Source: an uncultured Pseudomonas sp.
GTDB taxonomy: Bacteria > Pseudomonadota > Gammaproteobacteria > Pseudomonadales > Pseudomonadaceae
DNA length: 9,608 nucleotides
Assembly: GCA_937863915.1 (NCBI GenBank)
Contig: CALMID010000013.1
Coordinates: 1 to 9,608 of the forward strand
Direction of reading: 5' to 3'
Made by a program: the position numbers and the translations under genes. The notes below the pieces were generated by a model that saw only the letters and a list, made by a program, of their open reading frames with translations, searched no databases and was not told where the DNA came from. Below, piece after piece: positions 1 to 5,780 of this stretch. Each line of letters begins with the position of its first letter. Within the stretch, counting starts at the first letter, position 1.

Positions 1-246
1 CAGCTCGACATAGCCCATGTACTGTTTGGTGATCTCGGCCACCGGAATATCGAGGATGTCGATGTTCTGCTTGCGGATCAGGTACAGCAGCAGGTCCAGC
101 GGCCCCTCGAACGCTTCGAGGAAGACTTCCAGGGCATCCGGCGGGATATACAGGTCCAGCGGCAGCTCGGTAACCGCCTGGCCGTAGACCAGCGCCAGTG
201 GCAACTCCCCCTGCAGGGGGGCAGCAGCCTCGGGGGCTTCACTCAT
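1..246 (-). CDS. scpA: Segregation and condensation protein A (N-terminal part, cut by window edge)
   Basis: ScpA is the kleisin subunit of the bacterial SMC-ScpA-ScpB condensin, which organises and segregates the chromosome. The ATG is at 246-244 and 82 in-frame codons read to the left edge without a stop. The translation has a short acidic and hydrophobic leader, then the family's signature region: [20 protein letters not shown] at about residues 48-67, followed by [16 protein letters not shown]. This is the ScpA N-terminal domain that contacts the SMC neck. The start shares one base with the stop of yciO (TGATG), so translation is probably coupled. The leader of about 45 residues before the conserved block is longer than in many homologues; the start was chosen because of the stop/start overlap. 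In other gammaproteobacteria scpB usually follows, here outside the window. Confidence 0.93.
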   Translation of the reverse strand, partial: MSEAPEAAAPLQGELPLALVYGQAVTELPLDLYIPPDALEVFLEAFEGPLDLLLYLIRKQNIDILDIPVAEITKQYMGYVEL

Positions 247-872
247 CAGTCGTTCTCGAACGGCGTCGGATCGCCGGCGCCAACGCGCAGCACCTGCGGC
301 GAATCGTCGAGCAGGCTGACCACCGTCGAGGCCTCCAGCCCACCGAAACCGCCATCGATGATCAGGTCAACCTGATGTTCGAGGACCTGGCGCATTTCAT
401 AAGGGTCGGACATCGGCAGCGTTTCACCCGGCAGGATCAGGCTGACGCTCATCAACGGCTCACCCAGCTCACTAGTCAGGGCCAGGGCGATTGGATGGGC
501 CGGCACGCGCAGACCGATGGTGCGCCGCTTTTCGTGCAGGAGCATGCGTGGCACTTCACGGGTGGCCGTGAGAATGAAGGTGTAGGGCCCCGGCGTATGC
601 GCCTTGAGCAGGCGAAACGCGGCGGTGTCGACCTTGGCAAACAGACCCAGCTGCGACAGGTCGCTGCAGATCAGGGTGAAATTGTGCTTGTCGTCCAGCC
701 GGCGCAGGCGGCGAATGCGCTCCACCGCCGTCTTGTCGCCGATATGACAGGCCACGGCATAGGACGAATCGGTGGGAAACACCACCACGCCGCCCTGGCG
801 AATGATCTCAACGGCCTGTTTGATCAGGCGCGCCTGGGGATTTTCCGGGTGGACCTGGAAGAACTGACTCAT
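246..872 (-). CDS. yciO: YciO, Sua5/YrdC/YciO-family protein (threonylcarbamoyl-AMP synthase-like)
   Basis: A 208-residue protein matching E. coli YciO (206 aa from memory) end to end: it opens [13 protein letters not shown], has a nucleotide-binding loop [18 protein letters not shown] (about 30-47), [11 protein letters not shown] (63-73), TPGPYTFIL (93-101), [10 protein letters not shown] (115-124) and [14 protein letters not shown] (136-149). The family fold binds ATP and threonine or RNA; TsaC/Sua5 members make threonylcarbamoyl-AMP for tRNA t6A. YciO members differ from TsaC at the S-x-N motif: here MSVSLILPG carries Leu where TsaC/Sua5 has Asn. Full TsaC activity should therefore not be assumed, and many databases over-call this family as L-threonylcarbamoyladenylate synthase. 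The start at 872 has a good ribosome site (AGGGAG, about 6 nt upstream). It lies 13 nt after the phosphatase gene and overlaps scpA by one base. The same frame stays open upstream to 1193, but that part is antisense-like shadow inside the phosphatase gene. Confidence 0.93.
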   Translation of the reverse strand: MSQFFQVHPENPQARLIKQAVEIIRQGGVVVFPTDSSYAVACHIGDKTAVERIRRLRRLDDKHNFTLICSDLSQLGLFAKVDTAAFRLLKAHTPGPYTFILTATREVPRMLLHEKRRTIGLRVPAHPIALALTSELGEPLMSVSLILPGETLPMSDPYEMRQVLEHQVDLIIDGGFGGLEASTVVSLLDDSPQVLRVGAGDPTPFEND

Positions 873-885
873 AGACGCTCCCTGT

Positions 886-1743
886 TCAAGATGCAGCGCG
901 GACATGATCGAAGCGCGCCCAGAGTGGCGGCAGATCATCCGGGACGGGGCGGTACATACCCAGCTCCGACCAGTCGCCCGGTGCGTGGAAGTCACTGCCG
1001 GCGCTGACCAGCATGCCGAATTCGCGGGCCAGAATGGCCAGGGTGCCGACCTGTTCGGCCGGTTGCAGACCATTGACCACCTCGATGGCGTGCCCGCCAC
1101 CGCTGACAAACTCGCCGACCAGACGCCGGCGCTTGCTGCGGGTGAAATCGTACTGGGCCGGATGGGCCAGGCTGATCCAGGCATCGGCCGCACGCAGCGT
1201 TGCCAGCACCTCGGCCAGGCTCGGCCAGTGCTGCTTCACGTCGCCCAGCTTGCCGGCACCCAGCCACTTGCGGAACGCTTCGGCGCGGTCGGCGACGAAG
1301 CCGGCGCGCACCAGGTACTCGGCGAAATGCGGGCGGGCCGGCGCGTTGCCGCTGTCACCCAGCTCCTGCTGTACGGCACGCGCACCCTGCAGGCAACCGA
1401 CAAAGCCGACCCGGGCCAGACGCCGGTCGATTTCCTCGGCGCGGGCCCAGCGCCCGGTGTGCAGGCTCTTCACCGCCGCCTCGATGGCCGGTGCGTCCAG
1501 GGCAAAGCCATAACCGAGCACATGAATGGTGGCACCGCCCCAGGTACAGGACAGCTCGATACCGTTGACCAGTTGCAGCCCCAGCTCTGCGGCACGCTGC
1601 CGCGCTTCGGGCAGGCCCTCGATGGTGTCGTGATCGGTCAGCGCCAGCACCCGCACGCCGCGTTCATGGGCGCGCGCCACCACCGTCGCCGGGCTCAGGG
1701 CGCCGTCCGAGGCGGTGCTGTGGCAATGCAGATCAATCTCCAT
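886..1743 (-). CDS. rnm: PHP-domain phosphatase, YciV/RNase AM type
   Basis: A 285-residue cytoplasmic metal-dependent PHP (polymerase and histidinol phosphatase) enzyme. The metal ligands expected for the family are visible: DLHCHSTASDG (H6, H8, D13), LTDHDT (D37, H38, D39), NGIELS (E63), RPHFA (H139), LAHPAQYD (H194) and the closing SAGSDFHAPG (D251, H253). Length and motifs match E. coli YciV/TrpH (293 aa from memory), shown to be RNase AM, a 5'-end maturing exonuclease for rRNA and RNA fragments, and related 3',5'-nucleoside bisphosphate phosphatases. I infer the same activity, but the choice between RNA and nucleotide substrates cannot be made from sequence. It is the first gene of the minus-strand unit rnm-yciO-scpA and is transcribed divergently from yciB across a 100-bp gap. 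The start ATG at 1743 gives the typical MEIDLHCHS opening; the ribosome site is weak (GTGAG). Confidence 0.93.
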   Translation of the reverse strand: MEIDLHCHSTASDGALSPATVVARAHERGVRVLALTDHDTIEGLPEARQRAAELGLQLVNGIELSCTWGGATIHVLGYGFALDAPAIEAAVKSLHTGRWARAEEIDRRLARVGFVGCLQGARAVQQELGDSGNAPARPHFAEYLVRAGFVADRAEAFRKWLGAGKLGDVKQHWPSLAEVLATLRAADAWISLAHPAQYDFTRSKRRRLVGEFVSGGGHAIEVVNGLQPAEQVGTLAILAREFGMLVSAGSDFHAPGDWSELGMYRPVPDDLPPLWARFDHVRAAS

Positions 1744-1785
1744 GGGGTCTCACTGAACGGGGTTCACGGGCTGGAAAGCAGGGAC

Positions 1786-1813
1786 TTCTGCGCCAGATTC
1801 TTCCTGTTATTAT
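1786..1813 (+). promoter_or_regulatory. Candidate sigma70-type promoter for yciB with a near-symmetric -10
   Basis: A TATTAT -10 hexamer lies at 1808-1813 with a poor -35 candidate TTCTGC at 1786-1791 (16-nt spacer). Transcription would start near 1820, giving a leader of about 24 nt before the GTG of yciB. The same bases read CATAAT on the minus strand, so the element could also serve the divergent rnm gene. It rests only on eye matching; the -35 agreement is weak. Confidence 0.3.
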
Positions 1814-1843
1814 GCCGCCACAACCCATTTCTGGCTGCGCTAC

Positions 1844-2434
1844 GTGAAACAATTCATCGACTTTATTCCGCTGATCCTGTTCTTCATCGTCTACAAGCTC
1901 GAACCGCGCGTCATCGAACTGGCCGGCCACAGTGTCACCTTGGGCGGCATCTTCAGTGCCACCGCCGTGCTGATCCTGGCCTCCGTGGTGGTCTATGGCG
2001 CCCTGCTGATCCATCAGCGCAAGCTGGAAAAGGGCCAATGGCTGACCCTGGCGGCCTGCCTGCTGTTTGGCGGCATGACCCTGGCCTTCCACAGCGAGAC
2101 CTTCCTCAAGTGGAAGGCGCCGGTGGTCAACTGGCTGTTTGCCCTGGCCTTCACGGCCAGCCACTTCATCGGTGACAAGCTGCTGATCCAGCGCATGCTC
2201 GGCCATGCCATGAGCCTGCCCGCCGAAGTCTGGAAACGCCTGAACCTGGCCTGGATCGGCTTCTTCCTGTTCTGCGGCTTCGCCAATCTGTTCGTCGCCT
2301 TCACCTTCCATGAGTTCTGGGTCGACTTCAAAGTCTTCGGCAGCCTCGGCCTGACCGTGCTGTTCCTGGTGGCCCAGGGCGTTTATCTGTCGCGTCACCT
2401 CCACGACGAACCCGCCTCCGAGACCAAGGACTGA
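1844..2434 (+). CDS. yciB: YciB, inner membrane septation/cell-envelope protein (IspA/IspZ family)
   Basis: A 196-residue integral inner-membrane protein. The opening [18 protein letters not shown] and the block [21 protein letters not shown]...WVDFKVFG match E. coli YciB closely. About five hydrophobic segments are visible: roughly residues 6-18, 28-52, 62-76, 97-115 and 128-150, with a further one at 160-180. The conserved [19 protein letters not shown] and LIQRMLG motifs lie between them. YciB is required for normal cell length and envelope integrity in several bacteria and interacts with elongation and division proteins; its biochemical activity is unknown. The start is a GTG at 1844, chosen because it gives the family MKQF opening; no strong ribosome site precedes it. 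The stop is 2 nt before yciI, so the two are certainly cotranscribed. Confidence 0.93.
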   Translation: MKQFIDFIPLILFFIVYKLEPRVIELAGHSVTLGGIFSATAVLILASVVVYGALLIHQRKLEKGQWLTLAACLLFGGMTLAFHSETFLKWKAPVVNWLFALAFTASHFIGDKLLIQRMLGHAMSLPAEVWKRLNLAWIGFFLFCGFANLFVAFTFHEFWVDFKVFGSLGLTVLFLVAQGVYLSRHLHDEPASETKD

Positions 2435-2436
2435 AC

Positions 2437-2736
2437 ATGCTCTACGCCATCATCGCCACCGACCATCCCGACACCCTCGACGCGCGCCTGGCCGCTCGTC
2501 CGGCTCACCTCGACCGCCTGCTGCAACTCAAGTCCGAAGGCCGCCTGATCCTCGCCGGCCCGCACCCGGCAGTGGACAGCAATGACCCGGGTGAAGCCGG
2601 TTTCAGCGGCAGCCTGGTGGTCGCCGAATTCGATTCGCTGCAGGCCGCACAAAGCTGGGCCGATGCCGATCCGTACCGCGCCGCCGGCGTTTACGCCAGC
2701 GTCATCGTCAAGCCATTCAAGCTCGTTCTTCCGTAA
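2437..2736 (+). CDS. yciI: YciI family protein
   Basis: A 99-residue soluble protein of the ferredoxin-like YciI family. The sequence follows E. coli YciI almost motif for motif: [49 protein letters not shown] (split here as R21-H24, G35-A40, G41-S59), [18 protein letters not shown] and [13 protein letters not shown]. The His of RPAH (H24) is the conserved candidate active-site residue; structures of the family suggested an enzyme, but no physiological substrate is established. The start ATG at 2437 follows the yciB stop by 2 nt and uses AAGGA inside the end of yciB as ribosome site, so translation is likely coupled. Pairing of yciB with yciI is common in gammaproteobacteria. Confidence 0.94.
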   Translation: MLYAIIATDHPDTLDARLAARPAHLDRLLQLKSEGRLILAGPHPAVDSNDPGEAGFSGSLVVAEFDSLQAAQSWADADPYRAAGVYASVIVKPFKLVLP

Positions 2737-2774
2737 ACCCGCACGGGTGGCAGCGCCGCCCTACAGGAGTTCCG

Positions 2775-3209
2775 ATGCGTCTGCTGGCCCCGCTGTTTGC
2801 CGTGTTGCTGCCCTGTCTTGCCGTGCAGGCAGAGGAATCCGTCAACCTGCCGCTACTGCAACCCAGCAGTGCCGGCACCAGCCAAACCAGTACGGCGCCC
2901 GCCGTGGAACTGCGGCAACAGCTGCAGCTCATGCAGGCCGAACGTGACCAGTTGCAGGCGCAACTGCAGGAGCAGAAGCAGCTTGAGGAGCAGAAACAAC
3001 TGCAGGAAAGCGCCCAGGTCAGCCGCCTGCGCCAGGAGAACCAGCGCCTCAAGCTGCAGCTCAAGGCCGCCCAAGCCGGACAGCCGGCACGCTGGCTGAG
3101 CGAACAGCAGACCTGGTTCGCCCTGGGCAGCGCCCTGGCACTGATCGCCCTGATCATCGGCCGGCTCAGCGCCGGCCTCGGCAAATCGCGCAAGCACTGG
3201 CTGAACTGA
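2775..3209 (+). CDS. Exported coiled-coil protein with C-terminal membrane anchor, resembling the YgiM tail without its SH3 domain
   Basis: 144 residues in four parts: a signal peptide (1-19, cut predicted after AVQA), a low-complexity Ser/Thr linker (24-43), a Gln/Glu/Leu-rich coiled coil (about 45-101), and a C-terminal membrane helix (WFALGSALALIALIIGRL, 114-131) ending in a basic tail that closes RKHWLN. This coiled coil plus helix plus basic tail ending W-(L/M)-N strongly recalls the C-terminus of the YgiM (SH3-and-anchor) family, but the N-terminal SH3 domain is absent. From topology the coiled coil should lie in the periplasm with the tail in the cytoplasm. LLPC in the signal is not a valid lipobox (Pro before Cys), so it is probably not a lipoprotein. 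The start has a good AGGAG site 5 nt upstream. It sits 38 nt after yciI and 9 nt before cpxR, so it is probably cotranscribed with cpxR; a role in envelope stress is inference only. Homologues are sometimes mislabelled translation initiation factor because of the Gln/Glu-rich coil. Confidence 0.85.
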   Translation: MRLLAPLFAVLLPCLAVQAEESVNLPLLQPSSAGTSQTSTAPAVELRQQLQLMQAERDQLQAQLQEQKQLEEQKQLQESAQVSRLRQENQRLKLQLKAAQAGQPARWLSEQQTWFALGSALALIALIIGRLSAGLGKSRKHWLN

Positions 3210-3218
3210 CGCGCCACC

Positions 3219-3896
3219 ATGAGCCATCTGCTGCTGATCGACGATGATCTGGAACTCTGCGACCTGCTCAGCCGCTGGCTGAGCCAGGAAGGTTTCGTCG
3301 TGGCCGCCAGCCACGACGGCCAGCAGGCCCGTCAGCAACTTCAGGCCAACAGCCCGGACGCGGTGATCCTCGACGTCATGCTGCCCGATGGCAGCGGCCT
3401 GGAGCTGCTCAAGCAACTTCGCCAGGAACACCCGGAACTGCCGGTACTGATGCTTTCCGCCCGCGGCGAGCCGCTGGACCGCATCCTCGGTCTGGAGCTG
3501 GGCGCCGACGACTACCTGGCCAAGCCCTGCGATCCTCGCGAGCTGACCGCCCGCCTGCGGGCTGTGCTGCGCCGCAGCCAGGCCACCGGCAAACCGCAGC
3601 TGCAGGACCTCGGCGACCTCAGCTTCAGCGCCGCGCGCGGCACCGTCAGCATCGGCGAGCATGAGGCCAGTCTGACCCTGTCCGAGGGGCGCATTCTCGA
3701 AGCGCTGCTGCAAACCCCGGGCGAGCCCGTGGACAAGCAGGCACTGGCTCAGCTGGCGCTGGGTCGCAAACTCAGCCTGTACGACCGCAGCCTGGACATG
3801 CACGTCAGCAACCTGCGCAAGAAACTCGGCCCCCACGCCGATGGGCGGCCGCGCATCCAGGCCCTGCGTGGCCGTGGCTACCTGTATCAGCCGTAA
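3219..3896 (+). CDS. cpxR: CpxR-type two-component response regulator (OmpR family)
   Basis: A 225-residue OmpR/PhoB-type regulator. The receiver domain spans about 1-115: acidic pocket D8-D9-D10, phospho-acceptor D52 (ILDVMLPDGSG), switch Ser S80 (LMLSARGE), Y99 and the invariant K102 (ADDYLAKPCDPREL). The winged-helix DNA-binding domain covers about 128-225, with LTLSEGRILEALLQTPGEPV, the recognition-helix region LYDRSLDMHVSNLRKKLG and the wing RGRGYLYQP. The LTLSE and SLDMHVSNLRKKLG signatures place it in the CpxR branch. It is the presumed partner of the kinase at 4473-5780 and would bind the GTAAA repeats at 3905-3920. The start ATG is 9 nt after the coiled-coil gene with no strong ribosome site, suggesting coupling to that gene. 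In P. aeruginosa the homologue (PA3204, from memory) activates mexAB-oprM and muxABC-opmB efflux genes. Confidence 0.93.
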   Translation: MSHLLLIDDDLELCDLLSRWLSQEGFVVAASHDGQQARQQLQANSPDAVILDVMLPDGSGLELLKQLRQEHPELPVLMLSARGEPLDRILGLELGADDYLAKPCDPRELTARLRAVLRRSQATGKPQLQDLGDLSFSAARGTVSIGEHEASLTLSEGRILEALLQTPGEPVDKQALAQLALGRKLSLYDRSLDMHVSNLRKKLGPHADGRPRIQALRGRGYLYQP

Positions 3897-3904
3897 CGGG
3901 CCTC

Positions 3905-3920
3905 TTTACCCAGCCTTTAC
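3905..3920 (-). promoter_or_regulatory. CpxR box, GTAAA-N6-GTAAA
   Basis: On the plus strand TTTAC occurs at 3905-3909 and again at 3916-3920, an 11-bp (one helical turn) direct repeat; on the minus strand this is GTAAA-N6-GTAAA. The E. coli CpxR consensus is GTAAA-N(4-8)-GTAAA. The site lies 8 nt after the cpxR stop and about 50 bp upstream of the likely start of the cpxP-like transcript, a sensible position for an activator. Binding is inferred from the motif and its placement beside the regulator gene. Confidence 0.72.
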
Positions 3921-3952
3921 CCTGGCCTGACGGCGCTTGACCTTGCCCGCCC

Positions 3953-3958
3953 TAGACT
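3953..3958 (+). promoter_or_regulatory. Candidate -10 of the cpxP-like gene promoter
   Basis: TAGACT (four of six consensus bases) lies 49 bp upstream of the cpxP-like ATG at 4004. No good -35 stands 16-18 nt upstream of it, as is usual for an activator-dependent promoter; the CpxR box would be centred near -52. An alternative -35, TTGACC at 3937-3942, would pair only with a poor -10 at 3960-3965. Confidence 0.35.
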
Positions 3959-4003
3959 GGGCACATCCGGCAAACGACCGGAATCCAGACCAGGAGATCC
4001 ATC

Positions 4004-4420
4004 ATGCGCAAGACCCTCACCGCCCTGCTGTTCGCCGCCACCCTACCCGCCGTTGCCCTGGCCATGCCTGATGAAGGTCCGCACCACGGTGGCATGCGTG
4101 GCGAACCGCACGGCATGATGTTCAAGGAACTCGACCTCAGCCGCGAACAGCGCGAGTCGATCGGCAAGCTGATGCGCGAGCAGATGAAGTCCCGGCACGA
4201 CATCACCCAGCGCTACCTGGACAAACTGCCGGAAGCCGAGCAGAAAGCCATGCAGCAGGAACTGGAAGCGGCCAAGAAGCAACAGCACGACAGCATCCGC
4301 GCCCTGCTCAAGCCCGAGCAGCAAAAGGACTTTGACGAGCTGGTGAAGAAGATGGAAGAACGCCGCGCCGAACGCGCCGAGTTCGAAGCCTGGAAGGCCG
4401 AGAAAGACAAGGCCGAATAA
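4004..4420 (+). CDS. Spy/CpxP-family periplasmic protein (LTxxQ-motif)
   Basis: 138 residues with a clear signal peptide (MRKTLTALLFAATLPAVALA, cut after residue 20) and an all-helical, highly charged mature part. Two degenerate LTxxQ motifs of the Spy/CpxP family are present: LSREQ at 45-49 and LKPEQ at 102-106, at the spacing expected for the cradle-shaped fold. The mature N-terminus is rich in His and Met (about 21-39: HHGG, EPHGMM), which could bind metal. There is no Cys. In E. coli, CpxP binds and damps CpxA and Spy is an ATP-independent periplasmic chaperone; sitting between cpxR and cpxA with a CpxR box in front, this gene is best read as the feedback partner of this Cpx system, although sequence cannot decide between CpxP and Spy. 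The start has a strong AGGAG site. In E. coli cpxP is divergent from cpxRA; here it is codirectional and between them. Confidence 0.87.
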   Translation: MRKTLTALLFAATLPAVALAMPDEGPHHGGMRGEPHGMMFKELDLSREQRESIGKLMREQMKSRHDITQRYLDKLPEAEQKAMQQELEAAKKQQHDSIRALLKPEQQKDFDELVKKMEERRAERAEFEAWKAEKDKAE

Positions 4421-4431
4421 ATCTGCGACCC

Positions 4432-4454
4432 ACCGCCAGCCCTGTGCTGGCGGT
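4432..4454 (+). terminator. Perfect hairpin between the cpxP-like gene and cpxA (attenuator or weak terminator)
   Basis: ACCGCCAGC at 4432-4440 pairs perfectly with GCTGGCGGT at 4446-4454 around the loop CCTGT: a 9-bp GC-rich stem with a 5-nt loop. It is followed by ACTGTTTGAGG rather than a run of T, so full intrinsic termination is unlikely. The hairpin stands 11 nt after the cpxP-like stop and 8 nt before the cpxA ribosome site, and could stabilise the upstream message, reduce read-through, or affect cpxA translation. Confidence 0.6.
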
Positions 4455-4462
4455 ACTGTTTG

Positions 4463-4466
4463 AGGA
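4463..4466 (+). promoter_or_regulatory. Ribosome binding site that decides the cpxA start
   Basis: AGGA at 4463-4466 directly abuts the ATG at 4467 but is 6 nt from the ATG at 4473. The second ATG, giving MRTLFWRVF, is therefore the likely start; the first would add only Met-Pro. Confidence 0.65.
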
Positions 4467-4472
4467 ATGCCC

Positions 4473-5780
4473 ATGCGCACCCTGTTCTGGCGCGTCTTTG
4501 CCAGTTTCTGGCTGGCCATTGTGCTGGTCGCCGGCCTGTCCCTGCTGCTGGGGCGGGTGTTCAATCAGGATGCGCTGATCCTCGCCACCCACCCGGCCCT
4601 GCGCGGCCTGGCCGAGCAGTGGGTAGAACTTTACGAAAGCCAGGGCGCCGAAGCGGCACAGCGCCTTCTGGAAAAACCCAAACGACGCTATCGCCTGGAT
4701 GTCCAGGTGCTGGGTGATGATGGCGAGCCGCTGGTGCGCGGCACCTTTCCGCCCCGCGCCGCCGCACTCGAAGCAAGGGTCCGGGAAAACCGCCTGCCGT
4801 GGCGGCGCCTGACCGAAAGCGTCGACAGTCCCAGCGGCGCCACCTACCTGTTCATCTACCGGATTCCGCACCCGGAGCTGCATGGCTGGCAGCGCGACAG
4901 CGTGCTGCTGCCCCTGGGCGCGCTGGCCATCGCCCTGCTGGTGCTGACCATCCTCAGCCTGCGCCTGACCCTGTCGATCACCCGTCCGCTGGAGCGTCTG
5001 CGCAGTGCCGTGCACGACCTTGGCCGTACCGCCTACCAGCAGCACAGCCTCGATGAGCTGGCCCGGCGCCCGGATGAACTGGGCCTGCTGGCCAAGGACT
5101 TCAACCACATGGGGGAACGTCTGCAGGGACTGATCGGCAGCCAGCGCCAGCTGCTGCGCGATGTGTCCCATGAGCTGCGCTCGCCCCTGGCGCGCCTGAA
5201 GATCGCCCTGGCCCTGGCCGAGCGCGCTCCCGCCGAGGAGCGCGAGCAGCTGTGGCCGCGCCTGGGCCAGGAGTGCGATCGTCTGGAAGCGCTGATTCAG
5301 GAAATCCTCACCCTCGCCCGTCTCGACAGCGAACCCGGCGCGCGTCAGCCCGTGCCACTGCGGCCACTGCTGGAAAAACTCATCGAGGATGCGCGGCTGC
5401 TGTACCCGGAGCAGCAGATCAGCCTGGACTGTCCAGAGTCCGCCAGCCTTTCCGGCTGGCCGGACATGCTCGAGCGGGCCCTGGACAACCTGCTGCGCAA
5501 TGCCCTGCGCTTCAACCCCGCCGGGCAGTCAGTGGAGATACGGGTAACGGTACAGGCCGACACCTGGCAGGTGGAGATCCGCGACCATGGCCCCGGTGTC
5601 GCCGACGAACACCTGGCTCGCCTCGGCGAGCCCTTCTTCCGCGCCCCGCAGCAGAGTGGCAGCGGGCACGGCCTGGGGCTGGCCATCGTCCGCCGCAGCG
5701 CCGAACGCCATGGCGGCCAGCTGGCGCTGCTCAATCATGTCGATGGCGGTTTTGTCGCGCGCCTGACTCTGCCGCGCTGA
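4473..5780 (+). CDS. cpxA: CpxA-type sensor histidine kinase
   Basis: A 435-residue inner-membrane kinase that should phosphorylate the adjacent CpxR in response to envelope stress. Domains in order: membrane helix 1 (about 6-28), periplasmic sensor (29-143), membrane helix 2 (about 144-166), HAMP (167-222), HisKA with phospho-acceptor H233 in RDVSHELRSPLARL, and HATPase with N box (DNLLRNALRF, N339 and N343), G1 (DHGPGV from D371), F box (PFFR) and G2 (GHGLGLAIV from G398). All catalytic boxes are intact. The SHELRSPLARL H-box and the domain order fit CpxA; the periplasmic domain, about 115 residues, diverges from E. coli CpxA by eye, as expected for Pseudomonas (PA3206 type). It lies 52 nt after the cpxP-like gene, separated by a hairpin, and ends directly against the stop of the convergent nitroreductase. 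Confidence 0.92.
   Translation: MRTLFWRVFASFWLAIVLVAGLSLLLGRVFNQDALILATHPALRGLAEQWVELYESQGAEAAQRLLEKPKRRYRLDVQVLGDDGEPLVRGTFPPRAAALEARVRENRLPWRRLTESVDSPSGATYLFIYRIPHPELHGWQRDSVLLPLGALAIALLVLTILSLRLTLSITRPLERLRSAVHDLGRTAYQQHSLDELARRPDELGLLAKDFNHMGERLQGLIGSQRQLLRDVSHELRSPLARLKIALALAERAPAEEREQLWPRLGQECDRLEALIQEILTLARLDSEPGARQPVPLRPLLEKLIEDARLLYPEQQISLDCPESASLSGWPDMLERALDNLLRNALRFNPAGQSVEIRVTVQADTWQVEIRDHGPGVADEHLARLGEPFFRAPQQSGSGHGLGLAIVRRSAERHGGQLALLNHVDGGFVARLTLPR

Noticed and set aside
207..220. Perfect 14-bp palindrome CCCCCTGCAGGGGG in scpA
   Set aside because: It lies in the variable leader codons of ScpA and has no T-run or repeat elsewhere in the window; probably chance in GC-rich coding DNA.
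873..1193. Upstream extension of the yciO frame, suggesting a longer fusion protein
   Set aside because: The extension lies inside the phosphatase gene, and YciO has its own ATG, ribosome site and full family length from 872.
904..2175. Plus-strand 423-codon open frame opposite the PHP phosphatase and entering yciB
   Set aside because: It is antisense to intact metal-ligand motifs and out of frame with yciB, with no domain of its own.
2738..2749. Small inverted repeat ACCCGCACGGGT after yciI as a terminator
   Set aside because: A five-base stem with a two-base loop and no T-run is too weak, and the next gene is close and codirectional.
2853..3836. Minus-strand 327-codon open frame opposite the coiled-coil gene and cpxR
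   Set aside because: It spans two real genes on the other strand, shows no family motif, and its composition is that of a shadow frame.
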